NCBI GenBank assembly: GCA_002483765.1
Contig: DLIO01000092.1
Span: forward strand, 1 to 28,439
DNA length: 28,439 bases
DNA from: Lentisphaeria bacterium UBA7640
GTDB taxonomy: Bacteria; Verrucomicrobiota; Lentisphaeria; Victivallales; Victivallaceae
Direction of reading: 5' to 3'
The position numbers were made by a program, and so were the translations under genes. Of this stretch, positions 1 to 7,123 are shown piece by piece. Every line of letters begins with the position of its first letter. The first letter of the stretch is position 1. The notes below the pieces were generated by a model. That model saw only the letters and a program-made list of their open reading frames with translations, was not told the DNA's origin and made no database searches.

Positions 1-1071
1 GATGAAATTATCTCTAAGCGTGCTACGGAAGAAAATACCGGCGCCGCCATTGGTCAGGGCGGCGAAGTTGCCGATACCGGTGCGGCGTGGCGCGAGTTGC
101 GTGACGATTCCGATGCTCTGAACGCGGAAATCGAATCAGAGGAGTTGAAGCAGAAATTCGGCGCGACTTACGGCAATTACGTGAAATTGCGCAGACTGCA
201 ACGCATTGTCAAACGTTCCCGGACACCGCGCTATCGAAAAGAAGCCATGAAGCTTGCCGACGAAATTATGGAAACTGATCCCGCCAGCCAATTCGCCGCC
301 GCGGCGGGTTACCTCAAAGGCGAAATCATGGCCGCGCGACTAAAAGAAGACTCGCCGAAGCAGGAAATCAAAGAGGCCAAGAACTATCTCGAAAAGTTTG
401 TCAAACAGCAGCCTGACGGTTTCTATCGCGGCGAAGCGCTGATGCTGCTCGGCAAAATCAGTCTCGAAATTGAGTGGAACGCGAAAGAGGCTGAAAAATA
501 CTACTCACAGGCGCTGGAGTGGTTCCGCAAAGCGCGCGAAAAACGCGACGCGGTCAGTCTCTACGCCGCCATCAACGACGACCTGAAAAAACAGTCCGCC
601 CCTACCCAGAAACCAACCAGTTTTACAGGTTGGGATCGCATAAAGTATCATCAGGAAGACCCGTTGAAATTATATAATACAGCTTCATCTCCATCATGGT
701 ACATCGAAGAAAATGAAAAACAATGTTTGTTTAGAGTTGGTTTTTTTAAAGTTGCACAGGGTAAATTTGCAGAGGCAAAACCCTTTTTCATAAGAGTTCT
801 TGAATGTGATCCAGAATTGAAAATTGTAAATTCAAAAGGAACTCCTAATATAGTGTCTCGTTTACAAGCAGTCTGCGACTATAAGCGCATGATTTTTACA
901 GAAGATGAGTTGGCAAAATTAAACAGCAAAGAGCGATTAAAGATTTGTACTGGTGATTTGTATTATATTACCAGTCAATTTGATGAGGCTAAAATGATTT
1001 TAATGCTTTTAGATCTTCGCGGTCAGTTAGAACATTCTTGCAATCTTTACCTGCAGGCAAAGTTAGCATAG
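1..1071 (+). CDS. TPR-repeat protein, 5' end outside window, 3' end damaged
   Basis: The reading frame is open from base 1, so the gene starts upstream of the window; the TTG at 97 is only an internal codon. About 356 residues are visible, mostly helical, with TPR-like units (A-x-x-Y-L-E-K-F followed by G-E-A-L-x-L-L-G-K-I; later G-K-F-A-E-A-K-P-F-F). TPRs mediate protein-protein contacts; no catalytic domain is seen. Base composition changes sharply inside the frame: GC is 31/60 at bases 1-60 and 35/60 at 541-600, but 19/60 at 661-720 and 20/60 at 721-780. The last TPR-like sequence (Q-F-D-E-A-K-M-I-L) ends near base 1000. The final ~20 residues come from reading the following hydrolase sequence in the wrong frame, so the natural C-terminus appears lost. 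The secreted or cytoplasmic location cannot be judged without the N-terminus. Confidence 0.7.
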   Translation, partial: DEIISKRATEENTGAAIGQGGEVADTGAAWRELRDDSDALNAEIESEELKQKFGATYGNYVKLRRLQRIVKRSRTPRYRKEAMKLADEIMETDPASQFAAAAGYLKGEIMAARLKEDSPKQEIKEAKNYLEKFVKQQPDGFYRGEALMLLGKISLEIEWNAKEAEKYYSQALEWFRKAREKRDAVSLYAAINDDLKKQSAPTQKPTSFTGWDRIKYHQEDPLKLYNTASSPSWYIEENEKQCLFRVGFFKVAQGKFAEAKPFFIRVLECDPELKIVNSKGTPNIVSRLQAVCDYKRMIFTEDELAKLNSKERLKICTGDLYYITSQFDEAKMILMLLDLRGQLEHSCNLYLQAKLA

Positions 1072-1712
1072 CAGCACATAGTTTAGGGAATTTGGTTATG
1101 TGGGATGCTCTAAGGTTGCATAAAGCGCATGGAGGCAGTCAACTTGTGCAAAATGCTGTAAGCATTCAAGGAGCATTGCTAGAGGAATCTTTTTGGCCTC
1201 AAGCAAATGTGGCATACACTACAACTACTGACCCCGGACATGTTATCACTTATACTGTAGATCAACTCAAGCGTCATTCATGGACATTTTGGTTTCAACA
1301 AACTGGTCAAAAAGCAACTGATAGTTCTAGAAAATTTATAAATTCGAGAACAGGTGCAGACTTTGCTTTGAAGATGATGAAATTATGGCATGCGGCCTCA
1401 ACAAGGAGTAAATATAACCGAGATAACTCGACTGCTTATAGGACGCCAGAGGAAAATTCTCTTCCAGAAATTGTTGCATTGATGAAAATTTTCCAGAGAA
1501 GACCGCGAATTTTATTGGAACCCCCGGATTCTTATAGAGATACCCTAACGGACCCAATAGGAATTACAGATACTCCAGTAAGCGATAATTGTAATGCAAC
1601 AAGTTGGGGTTGGCGTAACGATGAGCATAGTGATATGAAAACTTTACCTTTATATGATATTCACAGATGGTTTTCTGGAGTTTTTAAAAGTGAAACGGAA
1701 ATAATAAAATAG
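993..1712 (+). pseudogene. C-terminal part of an alpha/beta hydrolase, N-terminus missing
   Basis: This frame is open from 993, just after a TAA at 990, to 1712. The first possible start is a TTG at 1038, giving 224 aa, but it has no ribosome binding site and lies only 14 residues before the nucleophile elbow A-H-S-L-G-N. Hydrolases of this fold normally have about 100 residues ahead of the nucleophile. Counting from 1038, Ser15 is the likely nucleophile, Asp108 (N-S-R-T-G-A-D-F) the likely acid and His197 (D-E-H-S-D-M-K) the likely base, so the catalytic half is preserved. Recognisable hydrolase sequence (N-A-F...R-T-F-L-Q-S-L-P) begins near 1002, before the TTG. The simplest reading is a deletion that joined a TPR gene to the inside of a hydrolase gene out of frame. 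A short translated remnant or an assembly error are alternatives. Substrate unknown. Confidence 0.6.
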
Positions 1713-1734
1713 TAGGCTAACACTGTCTTTGTAC

Positions 1735-1740
1735 AAGGAG
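1735..1740 (+). promoter_or_regulatory. Ribosome binding site AAGGAG
   Basis: AAGGAG lies 7 nt before the ATG at 1748. It supports that ATG over the second ATG at 1754. Confidence 0.6.
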
Positions 1741-1747
1741 AATATAT

Positions 1748-2731
1748 ATGAAAATGTTGTATTTAATAGTAATAATAATTACAGGTTTAAGCATTTATTG
1801 TTTGGGAAATGATAAGTCAGACAGACAACGACGCTACGATGTTCTTAAGAGAGCAAGAGAAAGACTAATAAATTCTGCTACGGTTAATGTAAAGGGAACC
1901 GTTGTTAATTCGCATGGCACAAAACTTGATGATGTCGAGGTTCGAATTAGATTTAATCGACCTAAAAATATTTGGGCGACCGAAACGGAAAGCTTGGAAG
2001 AAAAAGCAAATATAAACGGCGATTTTCATATAAAAAAGAAGGGGTACACGTCTATTTCTATTAGGTTTTTAAAAAAAGGTTATCACGCAAAAAACTTCAC
2101 TCTATATACAGGGAAAAAAGAAAATGAACACGATTCGTCGGTTCAAAATGACCTGAAAGTTTCTCTGCGCGAAATTGGCACTCTTGTTAGATTAATAACG
2201 TATGATGAAAGAATCAATTTCGATCCCCAAAATAAAGAGATAACGGTTTGTGATTTGTCAAATCTGCAAAAACAGGAAATTACAAATAAAACGTACAAAA
2301 ACAATATCCCTCAAAATTTTTCTAAGTGTATTTATTTAGATTTTGAAAAAGATAGTGATGGGAACATCATAACGGAAAGCATCCAAAGGGGCACTCCAAA
2401 GCCTCAAAATATTCCTAAAAACTATATCATAAAGTTTATTTCTGGTGCTGATACAGATGGTTTTGTCTTATATTCGCAAAAAAATACTGTCTCAACTTAT
2501 AAACTCATCACCTATTTAGAAGAAGCCCCAAAAGAAAGTTATAACTTAAAAGAAATTAAACTACCATTTAACATTAAAAATAGCGTCTTTTTTTACATTA
2601 AATGTGGAGATTTCTATGGCAAAGGCGAGTTGTTAGCACCTCGAATTGCTCTTGACGGCGGATATAATATAACCCTTAAGCTGTGGATAAATCCAAAAAG
2701 GAACGATAGAAATGTTAGATCTTTAAATTGA
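1748..2731 (+). CDS. Secreted protein of unknown function with a carboxypeptidase-regulatory-like segment
   Basis: The 327-aa protein begins with a positively charged start and a hydrophobic stretch (residues ~3-20, M-L-Y-L-I-V-I-I-I-T-G-L-S-I), consistent with a Sec signal peptide; no convincing lipobox is seen. Residues ~47-125 (V-K-G-T-V-V-N-S-H-G through K-V-S-L-R) read like the beta-sandwich of carboxypeptidase-regulatory-like (CarboxypepD_reg) domains, which are structural or adhesive extracellular modules. That assignment is by pattern only. The rest is beta-rich, lysine- and asparagine-rich, with no motif I recognise. The gene is strongly AT-rich like its neighbours at 660-3480 and unlike genes after 3833, suggesting a separately acquired block. 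It follows the hydrolase remnant by 35 bp and probably was part of the same transcription unit. Confidence 0.6.
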   Translation: MKMLYLIVIIITGLSIYCLGNDKSDRQRRYDVLKRARERLINSATVNVKGTVVNSHGTKLDDVEVRIRFNRPKNIWATETESLEEKANINGDFHIKKKGYTSISIRFLKKGYHAKNFTLYTGKKENEHDSSVQNDLKVSLREIGTLVRLITYDERINFDPQNKEITVCDLSNLQKQEITNKTYKNNIPQNFSKCIYLDFEKDSDGNIITESIQRGTPKPQNIPKNYIIKFISGADTDGFVLYSQKNTVSTYKLITYLEEAPKESYNLKEIKLPFNIKNSVFFYIKCGDFYGKGELLAPRIALDGGYNITLKLWINPKRNDRNVRSLN

Positions 2732-2780
2732 GAATAACTAGACCATCCAAGAAAAAATTAAATAAAGGAAACAGTATACG

Positions 2781-3428
2781 ATGAAAATATTTTTTGTTGT
2801 AATTTTAATGACAGTGTTAGGAGCATTTGGGCATGCGAATGAAAATGATATTGTATTAAGTATTTCTCTGTTACCATCTGATCATAATTATTCTTCATGT
2901 AATATTCCAGTTAGATTGTTTTTATTGAATAACAGCAAATCTACTGTTACTTTTTTCAAGCCAGTAATATCAAGGACACTCCAAATTACGATTCTCGATA
3001 AAAAAAGAAATGTTATTGCCATTTCACCTCAAAAAATAACCGATAAAAACAAACCACAACACAGCGATAAAATTATTTTATATCCAAACGAAATATGGGG
3101 TATTAATTCAATAAATATCCCTGATTTTGTATCCCCAGGTTTGCCAGTTGGTCAAGAGTTAACTGTCGTGATAAAATGTATTTTGGGAGAACACATGGAG
3201 ACGTTAGAAGCCACGTTGCAATTGAAAACTTCCGCTCCGAATTCTAAAATTACTGAACAAATGATTTCACATGATCAAGCATTATCTATCGCAAAAGATG
3301 AAATTATACAATCATTCAAAACGATCTATAGCGGGGTCTGTCCCTTAAAAATAAAAGATCTAAATTCAAATTATTTTAAATGTCTCTATTACTCATTCTT
3401 ATTTTCTATAGCGGGGTCTGTCCCTTAA
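2781..3428 (+). CDS. Secreted protein of unknown function, C-terminus rewritten by a repeat
   Basis: The 215-aa product opens with a good signal peptide (residues 1-20, M-K-I-F-F-V-V-I-L-M-T-V-L, cleavage likely after G-H-A before N-E-N-D). It is a beta-rich extracytoplasmic protein. I recognise no family. An AAAGGA element lies ~11 nt before the ATG. From base 3325 the frame enters an 80-bp tandem repeat and stops inside the second copy at 3428, so the last ~34 residues (S-G-V-C-P-L-K-I onwards, ending S-I-A-G-S-V-P) are encoded by repeat DNA. They probably replaced the original C-terminus. The gene is therefore likely truncated. Composition is AT-rich like the gene before it. Confidence 0.55.
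   Translation: MKIFFVVILMTVLGAFGHANENDIVLSISLLPSDHNYSSCNIPVRLFLLNNSKSTVTFFKPVISRTLQITILDKKRNVIAISPQKITDKNKPQHSDKIILYPNEIWGINSINIPDFVSPGLPVGQELTVVIKCILGEHMETLEATLQLKTSAPNSKITEQMISHDQALSIAKDEIIQSFKTIYSGVCPLKIKDLNSNYFKCLYYSFLFSIAGSVP
3325..3404 (+). repeat. 80-bp tandem repeat, copy 1
   Basis: First of two direct copies with a period of exactly 80 bp. The copy starts TCTATAGCGGGGTCTGTCCC and ends in ACTCATTCTTATTT. It differs from copy 2 at a few bases around 3357-3368. It overlaps the 3' end of the preceding gene. The GGGGTCTGTCCC core resembles short repeats I associate with REP-associated (Y1) transposases; that link is from general knowledge, supported here by the transposase scrap 200 bp downstream. 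Confidence 0.85.
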
Positions 3429-3484
3429 AAATAAAATATTTAAACTCAAATTATTTTAAATGTCTCTATTACTCATTCTTATTT
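3405..3484 (+). repeat. 80-bp tandem repeat, copy 2
   Basis: Second direct copy, immediately adjacent to the first, same phase and length. Contains the stop codon (3426-3428) of the upstream gene. Confidence 0.85.
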
Positions 3485-3610
3485 CAATAAAGTGAGGCGT
3501 GAAAAATTAAAATAAGAGAAATCAGGCTATTTTGAGCAAAAAAGTGAGTTTAAATCAAAAAAACTAAAAAAGAGCCGGTAGAGTGGTTCATTGATATAGA
3601 ATTGCAATAA

Positions 3611-3739
3611 CTAATCGCCAAGGGAATATACTATACCACGAAAAAGTGGGGCTGGATAAGAGGAGCGCGTTATCATATAACTCATCGTTGCCATAACCAG
3701 GAATTTTTATTCCGTTATGCAAAATATCGCAGAAGGTAG
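3611..3739 (+). pseudogene. Fragment of a Y1/REP-associated (HUH) transposase
   Basis: A short stop-to-stop frame with no start codon. Its residues from 3653 read W-I-R-G-A-R-Y-H-I-T-H-R-C-H-N-Q-E-F-L-F and continue R-Y-A-K-Y before a TAG at 3737. This matches the N-terminal region of Y1_Tnp transposases of the REP-associated group, where a Y-H-(V/I)-T-x-R-x-(H/N)-N segment followed by x-F-L-F precedes the catalytic tyrosine helix. Only about 35 residues survive and no tyrosine or C-terminal part follows, so it cannot be active. With the adjacent GGGGTCTGTCCC repeats it marks a decayed insertion. In the 404 bp between 3429 and 3832 I otherwise see nothing at 3485-3610 or 3740-3832. Confidence 0.65.
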
Positions 3740-3832
3740 GATTTCTTTTTTGCGGCAATGTTATAAAACTCATTTTTTTGTGGAAATTGGGCTGGGGAAG
3801 AGTATCTTATAGGTTTCACAAAATGAGGAACT

Positions 3833-4999
3833 TTGCAATTGCGTATTTTTATATATCTGTTTCCGGCGTTGGTCAATTATATTCTTGGTGGAACTTTTTT
3901 TATCTCTGCTTATGAATTTTCGGTGGCTGGCCATGGCGGTTTTGTCGTTACTTGCGTTATCGCGGCATGGGCGTTGATCTATTCTTTGACTTCAGCGGCG
4001 ATGTCCAAAATTACCACCGAAAAAAATGCCGCGCGACTGATTGTGATGGCGGCTTTTGGAATTAGCGTATCTTCATTAATTTTTATAATCTTTCCCGGCA
4101 TTGCTGGACAATTCATCGGGATTGCGGCGATTGGTGTGACCTCGGCAGTTTATTGCGCGCCATTTCAAGTATTTATGAAAGACTTGGAGCCAGATCAACA
4201 ATCTGGAGTCGTGCGTTCGACTGCTTTATACACCGCTTCGTGGAGTATTGGAATGGCTACCGGGCCGTTTGTGTTTGGATTATTAGATCGGAATACTGGT
4301 TTTATCACAAATGCTTTGATGGGACTATTCATGGCTGGCTCGATTTGGTGGATTGACGTGAAGCATCGCAAACACGGCATTAAAAGGCATGCTGTGTCAA
4401 CCACTCCCAAAGTTAACACCGTGAATTATGCTAAAATGCCGGATTACGCGTGGGTCGGCTGGGTGGTTGCTGGGATTGGTACGGTGGCGGTTTCGCTGGT
4501 ACGAAGCCTAGTTCCATATCGAGCGAATTTGCTTGGAATCGGCAAAGAGGAAGCTGGCATGATTTTGGCGGTAGTCAGCTATGCACAGGCGGCGATGGGA
4601 TTTTTATTAATTCGAAGCCGTTACTGGATGTACAAACCAGCGCCAACGCTATTGATTGGAGCGGCTGGAACTATAGCAGTGATATTGTTTGCGTTTAGTG
4701 GTACGCTGACACCTTTTTTCATTGGCGCGGTATTGTACGGCGCTTACTCTGGGTGCATCTATTTTTATTTAGTGTTTCATTCATTGGCACATCCGTCAAA
4801 AAGTGCGCGGTATGTAGGAATTAATGAAATCACGGTGGGATTCGCCAGTGTTACTGGTGCGTTAGCTGGTGGTTTGGTGACAGAGGTGTTTAATGCGGGA
4901 ACGAGTTTTATGCTTTGCGCTGTAGCGATTCTTGCTGTTGCATGCTTCCAGTGGCGAATATTTATGATGGGAAGACGAAAAATAAATGAGGACAAGTAA
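3833..4999 (+). CDS. MFS-type transporter
   Basis: The 388-aa protein is almost entirely hydrophobic segments with short charged loops. There is a longer charged central loop at ~175-200 (K-H-R-K-H-G-I-K-R-H), the usual layout of a two-half major facilitator permease in the inner membrane. Sequences such as A-T-G-P-F-V-F-G-L-L-D-R (~142-153) fit the end of the first half. Substrate cannot be read from the sequence. The start is unusual: the frame is closed by a TGA at 3824, so the first usable codon is TTG 3833, 4 nt after a GAGG (3825-3828). The nearby ATG at 3823 is out of frame. Another TTG at 3839 is possible. The stop overlaps the hisE start by one base (TAATG), so the two are probably co-translated. 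Confidence 0.75.
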   Translation: MQLRIFIYLFPALVNYILGGTFFISAYEFSVAGHGGFVVTCVIAAWALIYSLTSAAMSKITTEKNAARLIVMAAFGISVSSLIFIIFPGIAGQFIGIAAIGVTSAVYCAPFQVFMKDLEPDQQSGVVRSTALYTASWSIGMATGPFVFGLLDRNTGFITNALMGLFMAGSIWWIDVKHRKHGIKRHAVSTTPKVNTVNYAKMPDYAWVGWVVAGIGTVAVSLVRSLVPYRANLLGIGKEEAGMILAVVSYAQAAMGFLLIRSRYWMYKPAPTLLIGAAGTIAVILFAFSGTLTPFFIGAVLYGAYSGCIYFYLVFHSLAHPSKSARYVGINEITVGFASVTGALAGGLVTEVFNAGTSFMLCAVAILAVACFQWRIFMMGRRKINEDK

Positions 5000-5262
5000 T
5001 GAAGAGTTTTGAAGAACTGTTTTCAGAATTGAAGGTTAAAGTTGCCGCAGGTGATCCGAATTCAGGTACCGTTAAGGAACTGGCAAAAGGGAAACACTTT
5101 ATCGGCAAAAAAGTACTTGAAGAAGCCGGCGAAGTATGGATGGCGGCGGAGTATGAAGGTAAAGAAAAAACCGCTGAAGAAATTTCCCAGTTGTTATATC
5201 ATCTTCAGGTAATGATGATTGCGAATGACCTTGAGCTTGAAGATGTTTACAAATATTTGTGA
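4999..5262 (+). CDS. hisE: Phosphoribosyl-ATP pyrophosphatase
   Basis: HisE hydrolyses phosphoribosyl-ATP to phosphoribosyl-AMP and pyrophosphate (EC 3.6.1.31), step two of histidine synthesis, in the cytoplasm. The 87-aa length is normal for a stand-alone HisE. Visible signatures are F-E-E-L-F-S-E-L at the N-terminus, the metal-binding helix G-K-K-V-L-E-E-A-G-E-V-W (~36-47), and E-E-I-S-Q-L-L-Y-H (~60-68). In most HisE proteins the last motif reads E-x-A-D-L-L-Y-H; the S-Q version is what I recall from Mycobacterium HisE. GAGGA (4988-4992) precedes the ATG by 6 nt. It overlaps the MFS stop and is followed after 9 nt by hisG, so it sits in one operon. Confidence 0.9.
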   Translation: MKSFEELFSELKVKVAAGDPNSGTVKELAKGKHFIGKKVLEEAGEVWMAAEYEGKEKTAEEISQLLYHLQVMMIANDLELEDVYKYL

Positions 5263-5271
5263 GGTGAGAAG

Positions 5272-6126
5272 ATGTCAGTTTTGAAAGTCGCGGTTCCCAA
5301 TAAAGGGGCATTATCGGAAAAAACGGTTGAGTTACTGAAAGATGCTGGTTACAAATGCGTGCGTAACGGCAGGGAATTGATTATCTCTGATCTTGAAAAC
5401 CAAATTGAGTTTTTATTTCTGCGTCCACGCGATATCGCGGTTTATGTTGGCAAAGGGATTATTGATCTGGGCATTACTGGTCGAGATTTGATGCTGGATA
5501 GCCATGCTAAAGTACAAGAGATCATGGCGTTGAGCTTTGGGCGGTCGTCATTTTGTTACGCCGTGCCGAATGATTCAGATTTAACGCCAGATAAATTCGG
5601 TGGCAAACGCATTGCGACTTCATATCCGAATATTGTGCGTGATGACTTAGAAAAGCGTGGCATGGAGGCTACAATTGTCCCTTTGGACGGCGCGGTGGAG
5701 ATCTCGATTCAGCTTGGCGTTGCGGATGTTATTGCTGATGTGGTGGAATCTGGTGGGACATTGAAAGAAGCTGGACTTAAGGTTATTGGCGAACCGTTAC
5801 TAAAATCTGAAGCGGTGTTGGTGGCGCGTTCTGAATCAGTCGCCGAATGTCCAGAAACCCAGACCTTATTGGGGCGTATTCGCGGCATTATGGTGGCGCG
5901 CTCTTGGGCGATGGTGGAATATGATATTCCGCGTAGCAAGCTGGAGGCGGCCTGTATTGTCACTCCAGGCATTGAAGCGCCGACGATTGCGCCGCTAAGC
6001 AATCCTGACTGGGTTGCGGTAAAAGCAATGGTGTCACGGGTCTCTTGCAATCGAATTATGGATGAACTTTATGAACTCGGTGCGCGCGGAATTATTGTTA
6101 GCGATCTGCGTTCGTGCCGTTTGTAA
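5272..6126 (+). CDS. hisG: ATP phosphoribosyltransferase, long form
   Basis: HisG condenses ATP with PRPP (EC 2.4.2.17), the committed, histidine-inhibited step of histidine synthesis. The 284-aa product is the long form: two periplasmic-binding-like catalytic lobes (L-K-V-A-V-P-N-K-G-A-L-S-E at 4-16; L-G-I-T-G-R-D-L ~64-71) and the PRPP loop region D-G-A-V-E-I-S-I-Q-L-G-V-A-D (~137-150). It ends with a C-terminal ACT-like regulatory domain (from ~210, including A-P-T-I-A-P-L-S and a final S-D-L-R-S-C-R). Long forms bind histidine for feedback control and do not need HisZ. Motifs and length match the actinobacterial enzyme closely from memory. A GAGGTGAG ribosome site sits just before the ATG. 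Confidence 0.92.
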   Translation: MSVLKVAVPNKGALSEKTVELLKDAGYKCVRNGRELIISDLENQIEFLFLRPRDIAVYVGKGIIDLGITGRDLMLDSHAKVQEIMALSFGRSSFCYAVPNDSDLTPDKFGGKRIATSYPNIVRDDLEKRGMEATIVPLDGAVEISIQLGVADVIADVVESGGTLKEAGLKVIGEPLLKSEAVLVARSESVAECPETQTLLGRIRGIMVARSWAMVEYDIPRSKLEAACIVTPGIEAPTIAPLSNPDWVAVKAMVSRVSCNRIMDELYELGARGIIVSDLRSCRL

Positions 6127-6127
6127 C

Positions 6128-6134
6128 GGAGGAG
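6128..6134 (+). promoter_or_regulatory. Ribosome binding site that fixes the kdsD start
   Basis: GGAGGAG lies 6 nt before the ATG at 6141. It argues for that ATG rather than the in-frame GTG at 6114, which would lie inside hisG and place the Shine-Dalgarno within the coding sequence. Confidence 0.7.
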
Positions 6135-6140
6135 TTGATT

Positions 6141-7115
6141 ATGGCTGGAATTATTGAACGTGCCCGCGAAGTTTTCGACATCGAAATTGGTGGCTTAAAA
6201 ACATTACGGAACAATTTAGGTGAAGATTTTATTACATTGACGGAACGCTGTTTAGCAGTAGTCGGAAATGGTGGTAAGATTGTTATTACTGGCATTGGCA
6301 AAAGCGGTTATATTGGCAAAAAAATTGCCGCTACGTTATCGAGCGTCGGTTCGCCATCAGTTTTTATGCATCCAGTCGAAGCGCTACATGGCGATCTCGG
6401 CATCCTTCAGCAGGGCGATTTGGTGATTGCGTTAAGTTATAGCGGAGAAACTGAGGAATTATTGGGAATTTTAAGTCCAGCAAAACGATTAGGCATTGAA
6501 ATTATCGGCATCACGGGTTCCGCACACTCAAGTCTTTCAGAATACTGTTCGCTAATTGTTGAAATGGCGGTACCACAGGAGGCATGTCCGTTTAATTTGG
6601 CACCGACAGCCACGACTACGGCGTTACTGGTTTTAGGCGACGCCTTGGCTATGGTATTGCTACAGGAACGCGGTTTTACCAAAGAAAATTATGGTCGTCT
6701 CCATCCGGGCGGCGCTATCGGCCGTGCAGTGACGATGCGAATACGCGACATTATGCGTACTGGCGAACGCCTAGCTTTGGTTTCTCCGGAAACCACGGTC
6801 AAAGACACTCTTTTACAAATTACATCAGCGCGCAGTGGCGCAGCTATAGTGATTGATTCCGAACGTCATTTACTCGGCATTTTTACTGATGGTGATTTTC
6901 GCCGTCACGTTGAACATGGCATTGAAGTTTTAAGTGCCGAAGTTGCCACAGTTATGGTTAACAATCCGATTTATGTATTTGAAGATTCATTGGCAGTTGA
7001 GGCGCTGAAGATACTCGAAAAACGCCATATCAACGCCATTATTGCGGTTGACGCTGAAAAACGCGTTACTGGATTGGTTGATGTCCAAGATCTACCACGC
7101 TGCAAATTGATGTAA
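6141..7115 (+). CDS. kdsD: D-arabinose 5-phosphate isomerase
   Basis: The enzyme interconverts ribulose 5-phosphate and arabinose 5-phosphate (EC 5.3.1.13), the first step toward Kdo for the lipopolysaccharide core. At 324 aa it has the standard plan: a SIS sugar-phosphate isomerase domain (~35-175) and two CBS domains (~203-262 and ~270-320). Visible signatures are G-I-G-K-S-G (51-56), L-S-Y-S-G-E-T (98-104), the T-rich A-P-T-A-T-T-T (154-160) and R-L-H-P-G-G-A-I-G (186-194), with His188 as the conserved active-site histidine. The gene starts 14 nt after hisG, so it is probably cotranscribed with a histidine gene pair. GutQ-type paralogues are possible but the core motifs fit KdsD. The stop is 8 bp from the stop of the converging gene. 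Confidence 0.88.
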   Translation: MAGIIERAREVFDIEIGGLKTLRNNLGEDFITLTERCLAVVGNGGKIVITGIGKSGYIGKKIAATLSSVGSPSVFMHPVEALHGDLGILQQGDLVIALSYSGETEELLGILSPAKRLGIEIIGITGSAHSSLSEYCSLIVEMAVPQEACPFNLAPTATTTALLVLGDALAMVLLQERGFTKENYGRLHPGGAIGRAVTMRIRDIMRTGERLALVSPETTVKDTLLQITSARSGAAIVIDSERHLLGIFTDGDFRRHVEHGIEVLSAEVATVMVNNPIYVFEDSLAVEALKILEKRHINAIIAVDAEKRVTGLVDVQDLPRCKLM

Positions 7116-7123
7116 TTTTCAAG

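Noticed and set aside
97..99. TTG at 97 as the start of the TPR gene
   Set aside because: The frame is open upstream to base 1 with protein-like sequence, so the gene begins outside the window.
1336..1557. Minus-strand ORF of 73 codons opposite the hydrolase remnant
   Set aside because: It has no recognisable protein features and mirrors the coding strand, so it is a shadow frame.
3588..3773. Minus-strand ORF of 61 codons over the transposase scrap
   Set aside because: The opposite strand carries the recognisable Y1 transposase residues; this frame is incidental.
6114..6116. GTG 6114 as the kdsD start
   Set aside because: A strong GGAGGAG sits before ATG 6141, and the upstream residues are not part of the family's N-terminus.
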